From an uncultured Tenacibaculum sp. (lineage in GTDB: Bacteria; Bacteroidota; Bacteroidia; Flavobacteriales; Flavobacteriaceae): a stretch of 64,000 nt of DNA. Within the stretch, counting starts at the first letter, position 1. Every line of letters starts with the position of its first letter. The stretch spans positions 536,910 to 600,909 of the forward strand of contig NZ_CANMLT010000002.1 of assembly GCF_947498805.1 (NCBI RefSeq), read 5' to 3'. Made by a program: the position numbers and the translations under genes. The notes beneath the pieces were generated by a model. That model searched no databases. It was given only the letters and a program-made list of their open reading frames with translations, and was not told the origin of the DNA. Positions 1 through 9,653 of this stretch are shown one piece after another.

Positions 1-1
1 A

Positions 2-868
2 AGTGGAGGAATTTGTTTAGCACAAATTATGAACGCTGTAGAACCTTATAACTTACATGAATTAGGACATAACACTGTAAAATCTATACAAGTAATTACG
101 GAAGCAGAACGTAGAGCTTATGCAGATAGAAGCTTCTTTCTAGGTGATCCTGATTTTGTAGAAATCCCCGTAGAAACCTTAATTTCTAAAGAATATACCA
201 AAGATCGAATGAATAACTTCTCTTTTGAAAAACCTACCAAATCATCTGAGGTTTCTCATGGAAATATTCAAATGGTGGAAAGTGATGAAACTACCCACTA
301 CTCTATCGTGGATCAATTTGGAAATGCTGTTTCGGTTACTACAACATTAAATGGTGCCTATGGTTCTAAACTCTATTGTACTGAGCTCGGCTTCTTTTTA
401 AACAATGAAATGGATGATTTTAGTAGCAAACCAGGCGTACCTAATATGTTTGGACTAATTGGTGCAGAAGCAAATAAAATTGTACCTGAAAAGCGTATGC
501 TAAGTTCTATGACACCAACCATTGTAGAAAAAGAAGGTAACTTGTATTTGGTCGTGGGGACTCCAGGAGGATCTACCATTATTACTTCAGTATTACAAAC
601 TATTCTAAATGTACATGAATACAACATGGGAATGCAAGAAGCAATAAACCAACCAAGATTCCACCATCAGTGGTTACCTGATGTAATTAAAATGGAGCCT
701 AATAGTTTTGACCCAAAAGTAAAAGACAAACTAAAATCTTTAGGATACGAATTAGACGAAACCAACTCTCCTGTAATTGGTAAAGTAGAAGGAATTATGG
801 TACTTCCTAACGGAAAGCTAGAAGGTGGTGCAGATCCTCGTGGTGATGATAAAGCTGTAGGTTTTTAA
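2..868 (+). CDS. ggt: Gamma-glutamyltransferase, C-terminal part (5' end outside window)
   Basis: The reading frame is open from base 2, so the gene starts upstream of the window and the ATG at 29 is internal. GGT cleaves gamma-glutamyl bonds of glutathione and transfers the glutamyl group, normally in the periplasm. The visible part holds the conserved SGGI segment at the left edge. It also holds the TTHYSIVD block at about 290, whose first Thr is the autoprocessing site and nucleophile at the N-terminus of the small subunit. Further on are the SSMTPTIV segment and the GTPGGSTI loop that contacts the glutamyl group. The end GGADPRGDDKAVGF is a typical GGT C-terminus. Signal peptide and large subunit cannot be seen. 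The family is clear; the cellular location is inferred. Confidence 0.93.
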   Translation, partial: SGGICLAQIMNAVEPYNLHELGHNTVKSIQVITEAERRAYADRSFFLGDPDFVEIPVETLISKEYTKDRMNNFSFEKPTKSSEVSHGNIQMVESDETTHYSIVDQFGNAVSVTTTLNGAYGSKLYCTELGFFLNNEMDDFSSKPGVPNMFGLIGAEANKIVPEKRMLSSMTPTIVEKEGNLYLVVGTPGGSTIITSVLQTILNVHEYNMGMQEAINQPRFHHQWLPDVIKMEPNSFDPKVKDKLKSLGYELDETNSPVIGKVEGIMVLPNGKLEGGADPRGDDKAVGF

Positions 869-884
869 TACTAAAAATCAACTA

Positions 885-1757
885 TTGAAAAAAAAAGAAC
901 TTGTAGAAACTCATATCGTTCCTAAACTTGAACTTCCCATTCGATTACAAGAGTACGGCGTAGGTATTTTTAAAACATTACCTAGTAAATCTGGTTTCAA
1001 AAAAGCCATTAAAAAGAACTTGGTACGTGTTAATAATAAAACTGCTACAACTGCGCTATATATCAAAGGAGGAGAAACTATTGAACTCTTTCAAACGAGT
1101 GAATTACCCAGTGCTATTCAAAAATTAAAATTTCCCCTAAAGGTTGTTTTCGAAGACGACTATTTAGCTGTTATTGAAAAACCTCCCGGAGTTTTAGTAA
1201 GCGGAAATACCTTTGTTACTATTTACAACGCACTTCCACAAAACCTACAAAAAAGTACGCAAGAAGATGCTGTTCGCCCCACTCCTATTCATCGTTTAGA
1301 TTATCCCACAAGTGGTTTATTATTAGTAGGAAAAACAAGTACTAGCATTAGAGCTTTATACAAACTTTTTAAACATAAAGACATCCAAAAAACCTATGTT
1401 GCTATTGCTATAGGGAAAATGGATACTGAAGGAACTATTCACCAAGCACTAGAGGAGAAAGAAGCTATTACTCAATATAACATTGAAGAAACGGTAGTCT
1501 CTGAACGTTTTGAATACTTAAACCTTGTTAAACTAACGCCTATAACAGGCAGAAGACATCAATTAAGAAAGCACCTTTTCTCTTTGGGAAACCCAATTTT
1601 AGGCGATAAAGACTATTTTTTGGAACATAAAATATTAAAAGGAAAAGGATTGTACCTTCATGCTACAACGCTAGGATTTACTCACCCGGTAACTCATGAA
1701 AAGCTTCTTATTACTTCTGAACTCCCTAAAAAATTTAAAAAGATTTTTCCTAGTTAG
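885..1757 (+). CDS. RluA-family RNA pseudouridine synthase
   Basis: A 290-residue RluA-type pseudouridine synthase, which isomerises uridine in rRNA or tRNA. The N-terminal ~75 residues look like an S4-type RNA-binding module (VRVNNKTATTALYIKGGE). The catalytic block HRLDYPTSGLLLVGKT places the catalytic Asp at residue 139, and TPITGRRHQLRKHL is the later conserved motif. The start is a TTG 16 bases after the ggt stop; no good ATG lies nearby, so the start is moderately sure. Which RNA and position it modifies cannot be told from sequence. Co-direction with trmD fits an RNA-modification role. Confidence 0.88.
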   Translation: MKKKELVETHIVPKLELPIRLQEYGVGIFKTLPSKSGFKKAIKKNLVRVNNKTATTALYIKGGETIELFQTSELPSAIQKLKFPLKVVFEDDYLAVIEKPPGVLVSGNTFVTIYNALPQNLQKSTQEDAVRPTPIHRLDYPTSGLLLVGKTSTSIRALYKLFKHKDIQKTYVAIAIGKMDTEGTIHQALEEKEAITQYNIEETVVSERFEYLNLVKLTPITGRRHQLRKHLFSLGNPILGDKDYFLEHKILKGKGLYLHATTLGFTHPVTHEKLLITSELPKKFKKIFPS

Positions 1758-1760
1758 GAA

Positions 1761-1793
1761 TTGATTCTATTAATCTCAAAAAAACTACTTTTG
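1761..1793 (+). promoter_or_regulatory. Candidate trmD promoter, possibly giving a leaderless mRNA
   Basis: TTG at 1761-1763 and TACTTTTG at 1786-1793 with a 22-base spacer fit the Bacteroidota consensus TTG-N(17-23)-TAnnTTTG. The trmD ATG begins only 5 bases after the -7 element, so initiation would fall at or beside the start codon. The same 15 bases, TACTTTTGCAGCATG, occur at 31871-31885. Confidence 0.5.
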
Positions 1794-1797
1794 CAGC

Positions 1798-2475
1798 ATG
1801 CGAGTAGATATTATTACAGTAGAACCCGATTTAATAAAAAGTCCTTTTGAAAACTCTATGATGAAAAGAGCTATCGAAAAAGGATTGGCAGAAGTACATT
1901 TTCATAATTTAAGAGAATATGGTATTGGTAATTATCGCCAAGTAGATGATTATCAATTTGGAGGTGGTGCCGGAATGGTACTCATGATTAAACCAATTTC
2001 AGAATGCATTGAAAAGCTATTAGCTGAAAGAGATTATGATGAAATCATATACATGACTCCAGATGCCAAAACATTAAATCAAGCAACTGCTAATACACTT
2101 TCTTTAAAAGAAAACATATTAATATTAACAGGTCATTACAAAGGAGTTGACCAACGTATACGAGATAAATACATTACCAAAGAGATCTCTATAGGAGATT
2201 ATGTTTTAACTGGAGGAGAATTGGCTGCAGCTGTTTTATGTGATGCCGTAATTAGATTAATTCCAGGGGTATTAGGAGATGAAACATCTGCTTTAACAGA
2301 TAGTTTCCAAGACAATTTATTGTCTCCGCCTGTTTATACACGTCCTTCTGAATTTGACGGAATGAAAGTGCCAGACATTCTTTTATCTGGTAATTTTCCA
2401 AAAATTGAAGAATGGCGAAATGAACAAGCTTATAAGCGTACACAAGAAATAAGACCCGATTTATTAGAAGATTAA
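1798..2475 (+). CDS. trmD: tRNA (guanine-N1)-methyltransferase TrmD
   Basis: TrmD methylates G37 of tRNAs using SAM and prevents +1 frameshifting; it is a cytosolic SPOUT dimer with a trefoil knot. The 225-residue length is normal. Visible family blocks are the N-terminus [17 protein letters not shown], then [31 protein letters not shown] and the knot region [15 protein letters not shown]. The C-terminal stretch with [13 protein letters not shown] completes the family pattern. It is followed after 136 bases by rplS, the usual bacterial neighbour, although the operon partners rpsP and rimM are not here. The ATG at 1798 is the family start. Confidence 0.97.
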   Translation: MRVDIITVEPDLIKSPFENSMMKRAIEKGLAEVHFHNLREYGIGNYRQVDDYQFGGGAGMVLMIKPISECIEKLLAERDYDEIIYMTPDAKTLNQATANTLSLKENILILTGHYKGVDQRIRDKYITKEISIGDYVLTGGELAAAVLCDAVIRLIPGVLGDETSALTDSFQDNLLSPPVYTRPSEFDGMKVPDILLSGNFPKIEEWRNEQAYKRTQEIRPDLLED

Positions 2476-2534
2476 TTTAGTTATCTTTCTAAAAATCAAC
2501 AAGAAAAATATTTCTTCTTTTTAAAAAATATTTA

Positions 2535-2542
2535 TAAATTTG
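2535..2542 (+). promoter_or_regulatory. Possible -7 element upstream of rplS
   Basis: TAAATTTG matches the Bacteroidota -7 consensus TAnnTTTG and lies 69 bases before the rplS ATG. No TTG is visible at the expected -33 distance, so this is tentative. Confidence 0.3.
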
Positions 2543-2611
2543 CAGCCACAAAATCAACCTCTGACGAAAATCGTGAATGTTGTTTTGTTAAAATCATAAC
2601 ATTTAAATAAA

Positions 2612-2959
2612 ATGGATTTAGTAAAATTTGTACAAAACGAATTTGTAACAAAAAACGAATTACCAGAATTTGGTGCTGGTGATACAATTACTGTTTATTA
2701 CGAAATTAAAGAGGGTAACAAGACTCGTACTCAGTTCTTTAGAGGAGTTGTTATTCAAAAGAGAGGAAGCGGTTCTTCAGAAACTTTTACGATCAGAAAA
2801 ATGTCTGGTACTATTGGTGTAGAGCGTATTTTCCCAATTAACTTACCTTCTATTCAAAAAATTGAAGTTAACAAAAGAGGTAAAGTTCGTAGAGCTCGTA
2901 TCTACTATTTCAGAGGTCTTACTGGTAAAAAAGCAAGAATCACAGAAAGAAGAAACTAA
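2612..2959 (+). CDS. rplS: 50S ribosomal protein L19
   Basis: L19 sits at the 30S-50S interface and contributes to intersubunit bridges. The 115-residue protein carries the family signature: FGAGDTITVYYEI near the N-terminus, RTQFFRGVVIQKRGSG, TFTIRKMSGTIGVERIFP and the basic C-terminus KVRRARIYYFRGLTGKKARI. Length and start are standard. It lies downstream of trmD as in most bacteria and is closed by a strong terminator, so trmD and rplS may be partly co-transcribed, with an extra rplS promoter near 2540. Confidence 0.98.
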   Translation: MDLVKFVQNEFVTKNELPEFGAGDTITVYYEIKEGNKTRTQFFRGVVIQKRGSGSSETFTIRKMSGTIGVERIFPINLPSIQKIEVNKRGKVRRARIYYFRGLTGKKARITERRN

Positions 2960-2981
2960 TTTTATCTTCAAACAAACTATA

Positions 2982-3009
2982 AAAGGAGCTTTTAAAAGCT
3001 CCTTTTTTT
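2982..3009 (+). terminator. rplS intrinsic terminator
   Basis: The arms AAAGGAGCTTTT and AAAAGCTCCTTT form a hairpin followed by a run of seven T, 22 bases after the rplS stop. Confidence 0.9.
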
Positions 3010-3090
3010 ATTAACAATTGTTAATAACACCTGTTCTTATCTTGTTGATTAATAATTAGTTAAACCACAAAAAAAACAAACATAATTTCT

Positions 3091-3533
3091 TAAATTTGAA
3101 TAACTTTACTAAAGTAAGTGACGTCAGATTTATAGTTTAACTATACTAATCACCGAAAAAGTAAATACATAAAGTAACGTTCTTTATATAAATCGTTTTT
3201 AAGCAACCGAGTAATAGTTGATTTAATATTTATGTAATTGAAAATAGAATTATAAATTAATTTTTTGATTTATAATTTTAATTGAAAGTTAAAATAGTTA
3301 TTTGATTAGATTCATTATAACAATTGAGGTTCGTTTAAAAACGCTTGAGATAGTAATTCATAAATAAAATGTTTATCAATTATTATTTCATTTTGAAATA
3401 GTATATGTAGTTTTTAATTTTTTTAAAAACATAGAAGTAATTCTATTTAATTTGTAGCAATACCAAATTAGGACATAAAGTCTATTTCAAGGAAGCCATA
3501 TCAGACAGGAAACTGCATGATATGGCTTTTATT
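3091..3533 (+). ncRNA. Candidate orphan small RNA in a 755-bp gene-free gap
   Basis: No open reading frame of usable size lies between rplS and icd (2960-3714). Within it TAAATTTG at 3091-3098 fits a -7 element. An intrinsic-terminator hairpin follows about 400 bases later (arms 3493-3503 and 3518-3528), and it cannot serve rplS, which has its own. Between them are AT-rich stem candidates, such as a 9-bp inverted repeat at 3249-3257/3268-3276 and a palindrome TATAGTTTAACTATA near 3132. No -33 TTG is seen. It does not match tmRNA or RNase P landmarks. The transcript is an inference from promoter-like and terminator-like ends. Confidence 0.3.
3493..3533 (+). terminator. Intrinsic terminator in the rplS-icd gap
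   Basis: AAGCCATATCA and TGATATGGCTT pair perfectly (11 bp) around a 14-base loop, followed by a T-rich stretch. It has no annotated gene to serve, which suggests an unannotated transcript ending here. Confidence 0.7.
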
Positions 3534-3635
3534 ATTTATAACAACTTCTTAAAATCACTTTATATTTTTATCATATTCACAACAAAAACAAGTGATTAAT
3601 AAAAAATCCTTATTAAAAATTTCAATTGTAATTCT

Positions 3636-3643
3636 TAAATTTG
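3636..3643 (+). promoter_or_regulatory. Possible -7 element upstream of icd
   Basis: TAAATTTG matches TAnnTTTG and lies 71 bases before the icd ATG. A TTG at 3626-3628 is too close to be the -33 box, so only the -7 box is supported. Confidence 0.35.
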
Positions 3644-3696
3644 CTTCGCTTCAAAATCAAAAGAATTTAATCATTACTAATTACTCACTTTCGTGA

Positions 3697-5940
<2,244 letters not shown>

Positions 5941-5963
5941 TACATTATATAAATTCATTTAAA

Positions 5964-5990
5964 AGCAGACTCTAGTAGTCTGCTTTTTTA
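5964..5990 (+). terminator. icd intrinsic terminator
   Basis: AGCAGACT and AGTCTGCT form an 8-bp stem with a 5-base loop, followed by a T run, starting 23 bases after the icd stop. Confidence 0.85.
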
Positions 5991-6002
5991 TTGTTTTATA
6001 TG

Positions 6003-6010
6003 TACATTTG
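6003..6010 (+). promoter_or_regulatory. Possible -7 element directly before murQ
   Basis: TACATTTG fits TAnnTTTG and ends 4 bases before the murQ ATG, the same geometry as at trmD and at the gene starting at 31883. There is no TTG at the right upstream distance, so this one is weaker. Confidence 0.3.
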
Positions 6011-6014
6011 AATT

Positions 6015-6833
6015 ATGGATTTTATTAAAACTACAGAGCAAGATTCAAACTACAATAATTTAGAAAACATGAGTGTTTCTGAATTATTAATCAGCATAAA
6101 CAACGAAGATAAAACGGTTCCTTTAGCCGTTGAAAAATCACTACCGCAAATAGAAAAACTTATCGAACAAATTGTTGTTAAGTTAAAAAGTGGTGGACGT
6201 CTATTTTATATGGGAGCTGGTACTAGTGGCCGTTTAGGTGTTGTAGATGCAAGTGAGTGTCCTCCTACTTTTGGAGTTCCACATGAATTAGTAGTTGGTT
6301 TAATTGCAGGAGGAGATACTGCTATTAGAAAAGCAGTTGAATTTGCTGAGGATTCTACAAAACAAGGATGGGAAGATTTACAGCAATATCAGATATCAGA
6401 AAATGATGTAGTAGTTGGAATTGCAGCTTCAGGCACTACCCCTTATGTTATTGCTGCTTTGGAACAATGTAACCAAAAAAATATTGTTACCGGTTGCATT
6501 ACCTGTAACAAAAATAGCCCGCTAGCATTAACAGCAAGGTATCCTATTGAAGTAATTGTTGGCCCTGAATTTGTAACTGGTAGCTCTAGAATGAAAGCTG
6601 GAACCGCACAGAAGCTAGTTTTAAATATGCTTTCAACCACTGCAATGATTCAATTGGGGAAAGTAAAAGGAAATAAAATGGTAGATATGCAGCTATCTAA
6701 TAATAAATTGGTAGATAGAGGTATTCGAATGTTAGTAAATGAGCTAAATATCGACCAAAATATGGCTAGCGAGTTACTAAATAAGTATGGAAGTGTTAGA
6801 GAAGCTATTAAAAACTATACCACCAATGGATAA
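6015..6833 (+). CDS. murQ: N-acetylmuramic acid 6-phosphate etherase MurQ
   Basis: MurQ cleaves the lactyl ether of MurNAc-6-phosphate to give GlcNAc-6-phosphate and D-lactate in peptidoglycan recycling (cytosol). The 272-residue SIS-domain protein carries LFYMGAGTSGRLGVVDASECPPTFG (sugar-phosphate site), VVVGIAASGTTPYVIAAL and TGSSRMKAGTAQKLVLNML, all typical of MurQ. It is about 25 residues shorter than E. coli MurQ at the C-terminus, as often in Bacteroidota. Two genes follow without gaps, suggesting an operon. The usual partners (PTS MurP or AmgK/MurU) are not nearby. Confidence 0.95.
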   Translation: MDFIKTTEQDSNYNNLENMSVSELLISINNEDKTVPLAVEKSLPQIEKLIEQIVVKLKSGGRLFYMGAGTSGRLGVVDASECPPTFGVPHELVVGLIAGGDTAIRKAVEFAEDSTKQGWEDLQQYQISENDVVVGIAASGTTPYVIAALEQCNQKNIVTGCITCNKNSPLALTARYPIEVIVGPEFVTGSSRMKAGTAQKLVLNMLSTTAMIQLGKVKGNKMVDMQLSNNKLVDRGIRMLVNELNIDQNMASELLNKYGSVREAIKNYTTNG

Positions 6834-7065
6834 ACCGAAAACAAATGAATCCGGAGTTAAAAGATTACTCATGTTACTAGGATTTTTAATCCTTTCTCCC
6901 TTGGTTTTAAGTTTTGGAATTAAAGCTTTGCGAGTTTTTAACAATACGCCAAAAATCTTTATCGCATATATATTAGTAGCATTAGGAGTTGTTTTAATTT
7001 TATATACGGTATATTTTGGAATTAAAACTTTTAAAGTCATTTTAGACTTAATTTTTAATAGTTAA
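6826..7065 (+). CDS. Small two-helix membrane protein (DUF6095-like)
   Basis: A 79-residue protein from the ATG at 6826, overlapping the murQ end by 8 bases. A longer frame from 6787 would add 13 residues lying inside murQ and is less likely. After a short polar N-terminus (MDKPKTNESGVKRL) come two hydrophobic segments, about residues 13-33 and 43-66, so an inner-membrane hairpin is likely. I recall Flavobacteriia proteins of this size beside murQ grouped as DUF6095, but cannot confirm this by search. Function unknown; coupling to murQ suggests a link to cell-wall turnover. Confidence 0.75.
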   Translation: MDKPKTNESGVKRLLMLLGFLILSPLVLSFGIKALRVFNNTPKIFIAYILVALGVVLILYTVYFGIKTFKVILDLIFNS

Positions 7066-7066
7066 A

Positions 7067-8125
7067 ATGTTGAAAGAGAGATCAGCTACATTAGAAAAGA
7101 TTTTAAACTGGGAACATTGGCCTTCTTCAATGTTTTATGTTCCCAATCTACCCTATGCTTTTTATTTAGCCTTTAGAGCTAAGCATTTGGCTTTCTTTAC
7201 TGCAGCTAATCCATCTATCAAAAGTTCAGGAAATGGTACAGAAAGTAAGTACATCACCATACAATTAGTTCCTGAAGAATTTAGACCAAAATCTGTATTA
7301 GCAACTCCAAACCTTGGATTCAACGAAGTTCTAAATCAAATTAAAAAAGAAAACATTTCTTTTCCGCTTATTGCTAAACCAGATATTGGCTTTAGGGGGT
7401 TGCTTGTGAAGAAAATAAACACTCCAGAAGCCTTAAAAAACTACCTAAGCAAATATCCTATAGATATTATCATACAAGAGTTTTTAGACCATGAAAACGA
7501 ATGTGGGGTATTCTATCATCGAAATCCAAATGAAGCTTCAGGAAAGATTACTTCTTTAACTCTAAAGAACTTTATTACAGTTACTGGTGATGGCATTAGT
7601 ACTTTAGAGCAGTTGATTCTTCAAGATTCAAGAGCTAAGCTCTATTATGAACTATTTATAGATATACATAAAGAAAAACTGAACACCGTTCCTAAAGAGA
7701 AAGAAGTAATTAAGTTAACCTCAATAGGAAACCATTCTAAAGGAACACAGTTTATTAATGGGAACCACCTTATAACATCTAAATTAGTAAAAACATTTGA
7801 TAAATTAAGTCAATCCATTGATGGCTGGTATTATGGTCGTGTTGATTTAAAATACAATGATTTTTCGGAACTAGAAAATGGTACTGATTTTAAAGTTTTA
7901 GAAATTAATGGAATCATCGCTGAGCCAACACATATTTATGATTCTGAAAACTATACTTATTTCAAAGCTTTAAAAGCTATTAGAGCACACTGGAAATCTT
8001 TATTTGATGTATCTACCGAAAACCATAGAAAGAATCGTATTCCCTATAAATCTCCTGCTAACTTTATTCAAGAAATGCTGGAGTTAAAAAAATACATTGC
8101 TACAATAAAAAAACTAAATACTTAG
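7067..8125 (+). CDS. ATP-grasp domain protein, D-Ala-D-Ala ligase-like
   Basis: A 352-residue cytosolic protein starting 1 base after the preceding stop. The ATP-grasp fold is suggested by FPLIAKPDIGFRGLLVKKI (nucleotide-binding lysine and glycine loop), then DIIIQEFLDHENECGVFY, GRVDLKYN and FKVLEINGIIAEPTHIYD, where the acidic and Asn residues would bind Mg-ATP. The N-terminus MLKERSATLEKILNWEHWPSSMFYVPNLPY is unusual, and the protein is not a standard Ddl. ATP-grasp enzymes join a carboxylate to an amine or thiol; the substrate here is unknown. Its place in the murQ operon hints at muropeptide or amino-sugar chemistry. Confidence 0.75.
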   Translation: MLKERSATLEKILNWEHWPSSMFYVPNLPYAFYLAFRAKHLAFFTAANPSIKSSGNGTESKYITIQLVPEEFRPKSVLATPNLGFNEVLNQIKKENISFPLIAKPDIGFRGLLVKKINTPEALKNYLSKYPIDIIIQEFLDHENECGVFYHRNPNEASGKITSLTLKNFITVTGDGISTLEQLILQDSRAKLYYELFIDIHKEKLNTVPKEKEVIKLTSIGNHSKGTQFINGNHLITSKLVKTFDKLSQSIDGWYYGRVDLKYNDFSELENGTDFKVLEINGIIAEPTHIYDSENYTYFKALKAIRAHWKSLFDVSTENHRKNRIPYKSPANFIQEMLELKKYIATIKKLNT

Positions 8126-8150
8126 TAAACCAAACCTTAAGAATATCAGG

Positions 8151-8645
8151 CTAATTTGCTTTCGCTAATTTTGGTGTCGTTGGATTATAACCAAAATCTG
8201 CATCTGGTAGTTCTATTCCTAATTGATTTATAATAAAACCAATACTTGCGTAATGATGTATTGCATGACTATGGGCTTGAATTAATGCACTTCCTAAAGT
8301 ATAATTTGCAGTAACTCTTCCAGTTCCCAAATCATCAGTAACAGAAATGATTTTATCAAAATCTTCAGCTTCTAATTCTCTTAGCTGTTTTATGATTCTT
8401 TCAAAATAAGCAATTCCTTCTACCGTTTTCTGCTCTGCCAATGTATTACGTTCTCTATCTGAAAAATCAACACAACAACAATTAACTCCATTAAAAATAC
8501 ATGAAAACACATCTAAAATATGACGCATATTACTCCCTATACTTGAAAAATAAGGTGGTATTGTATTATTACTGTATTGTTCATCGGAAATAGAGTTTAA
8601 TAATTTAATTCCTCGTTGAAGGTTTTTCTCGATAGCGTCGATCAT
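8151..8645 (-). CDS. DinB-family protein
   Basis: A 164-residue four-helix DinB/YfiT-like protein, a family of metal-binding enzymes (often thiol-dependent transferases) or stress proteins. Metal-binding His candidates are in SSIGSNMRHILDVF and in the C-terminal helix QAHSHAIHHYASIG, the family pattern of one His in helix 2 and two in helix 4. A cysteine cluster VNCCCVDF follows the first His motif. It is convergent with the ATP-grasp gene (25-base gap) and monocistronic. Substrate unknown. Confidence 0.8.
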   Translation of the reverse strand: MIDAIEKNLQRGIKLLNSISDEQYSNNTIPPYFSSIGSNMRHILDVFSCIFNGVNCCCVDFSDRERNTLAEQKTVEGIAYFERIIKQLRELEAEDFDKIISVTDDLGTGRVTANYTLGSALIQAHSHAIHHYASIGFIINQLGIELPDADFGYNPTTPKLAKAN

Positions 8646-8875
8646 GCTTTAAAATTGGTTTTGAATAAAGAGTCGTATAAATATAAAATATTTTACGGGC
8701 TATAGTAAGTATTTTTTAAAAACATTTTTAACACCCTTACTAACAAAGAGTTACATTTAAAGTAATTACTAACATACTTTTCTTCATATTTTTTGGCATG
8801 TTATTTGAAAATTGATAAAGCATACTGCGGAAGCTGAAAAGCATATAGAGTAAGCATAACCCTAAACTAGCAATT

Positions 8876-9604
8876 ATGAAAAAAGGGATACTTTTATTAT
8901 TAGGAATGATGACAATGGCAACTATAAATGCTAATAACATCACAAAATCAACAAGCAAACTTGGGGTTACATATCGTTATAACGAGGCTGTTACCTTTGT
9001 AGAAAGAGGAGTACAATTTCATGTATTTTTAAATGGTGATTTTGACTTTAACACCCACTACAGAAATACAAGATACTATGATTATTACGGAAAACGTGTA
9101 AGATCCAATCGTGGTGTACGTATAGACAGAGATCATAGAGGTCGTGTAAGACGTGTAGGAAACACTTTTATCAATTATGATGCAAGAGGTAATGTAAAAA
9201 GAATTGGTAGTGTATACATGCGATATAGGTTTGGGCAATTAACTGATGTAGGAAATCTTAGAATTAGGTATGATCGTTGGGGAAATCCAAGATTTCATGG
9301 AAATGTAAAATACAACGATTATTGTGAAGATGATGTATATTATGACGATGGAGGAATAGATATCGATATTAATATTGGAGATGTATTTGATTACGACGAT
9401 ATTTATTTCTATAGAAGAGATTTTAGAAACAATTACCGTCAGTTTAGAGAAGATGATAACTTCTTCTACTATAGAGCAGTTCCTAATGCAAAAATTGGAA
9501 AACGTAGTAAGGTTATTAAAAGACGTAAATCTAAAAAGAGAAGAAACGATCTTTATCAAGCGAATCCAAATAGAGATGATAGATCAAATAGAAGATCTAG
9601 ATAA
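8876..9604 (+). CDS. Secreted Tyr/Arg/Asp-rich hypothetical protein
   Basis: No family recognised. The 242-residue product begins with a signal peptide (MKKGILLLLGMMTMATINAN). The body is made of short strand-like units with alternating charged and aromatic residues (RDHRGRVRRVGNTFINYD, RFGQLTDVGNLRIRYD), resembling degenerate beta repeats. Then come an acidic stretch (YYDDGGIDIDINIGDVFDYDD, about residues 158-178) and a basic tail (KRSKVIKRRKSKKRR). Similar signal-peptide proteins are common and unassigned in Flavobacteriaceae. Periplasmic or surface location is inferred. A strong terminator follows; the gene stands alone. Confidence 0.7.
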   Translation: MKKGILLLLGMMTMATINANNITKSTSKLGVTYRYNEAVTFVERGVQFHVFLNGDFDFNTHYRNTRYYDYYGKRVRSNRGVRIDRDHRGRVRRVGNTFINYDARGNVKRIGSVYMRYRFGQLTDVGNLRIRYDRWGNPRFHGNVKYNDYCEDDVYYDDGGIDIDINIGDVFDYDDIYFYRRDFRNNYRQFREDDNFFYYRAVPNAKIGKRSKVIKRRKSKKRRNDLYQANPNRDDRSNRRSR

Positions 9605-9608
9605 CAAC

Positions 9609-9642
9609 AAAAAAACCTCATTGTACAAATGAGGTTTTTTAA
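9609..9642. terminator. Bidirectional intrinsic terminator
   Basis: AAAAAACCTCATT and AATGAGGTTTTTT form a hairpin with A and T runs on its two sides. It lies between the convergent genes ending at 9604 and 9654 and can serve both. Confidence 0.85.
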
Positions 9643-9653
9643 TTTATACTTTT

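Noticed and set aside
3010..3530. tmRNA or RNase P RNA in the rplS-icd gap
   Set aside because: No tag-peptide frame, CCA-type 3' end or RNase P core signature was seen.
8740..8958. Minus-strand ORF over the start of the 8876 gene
   Set aside because: It overlaps a signal-peptide gene and has no recognisable pattern beyond hydrophobicity from AT-rich DNA.
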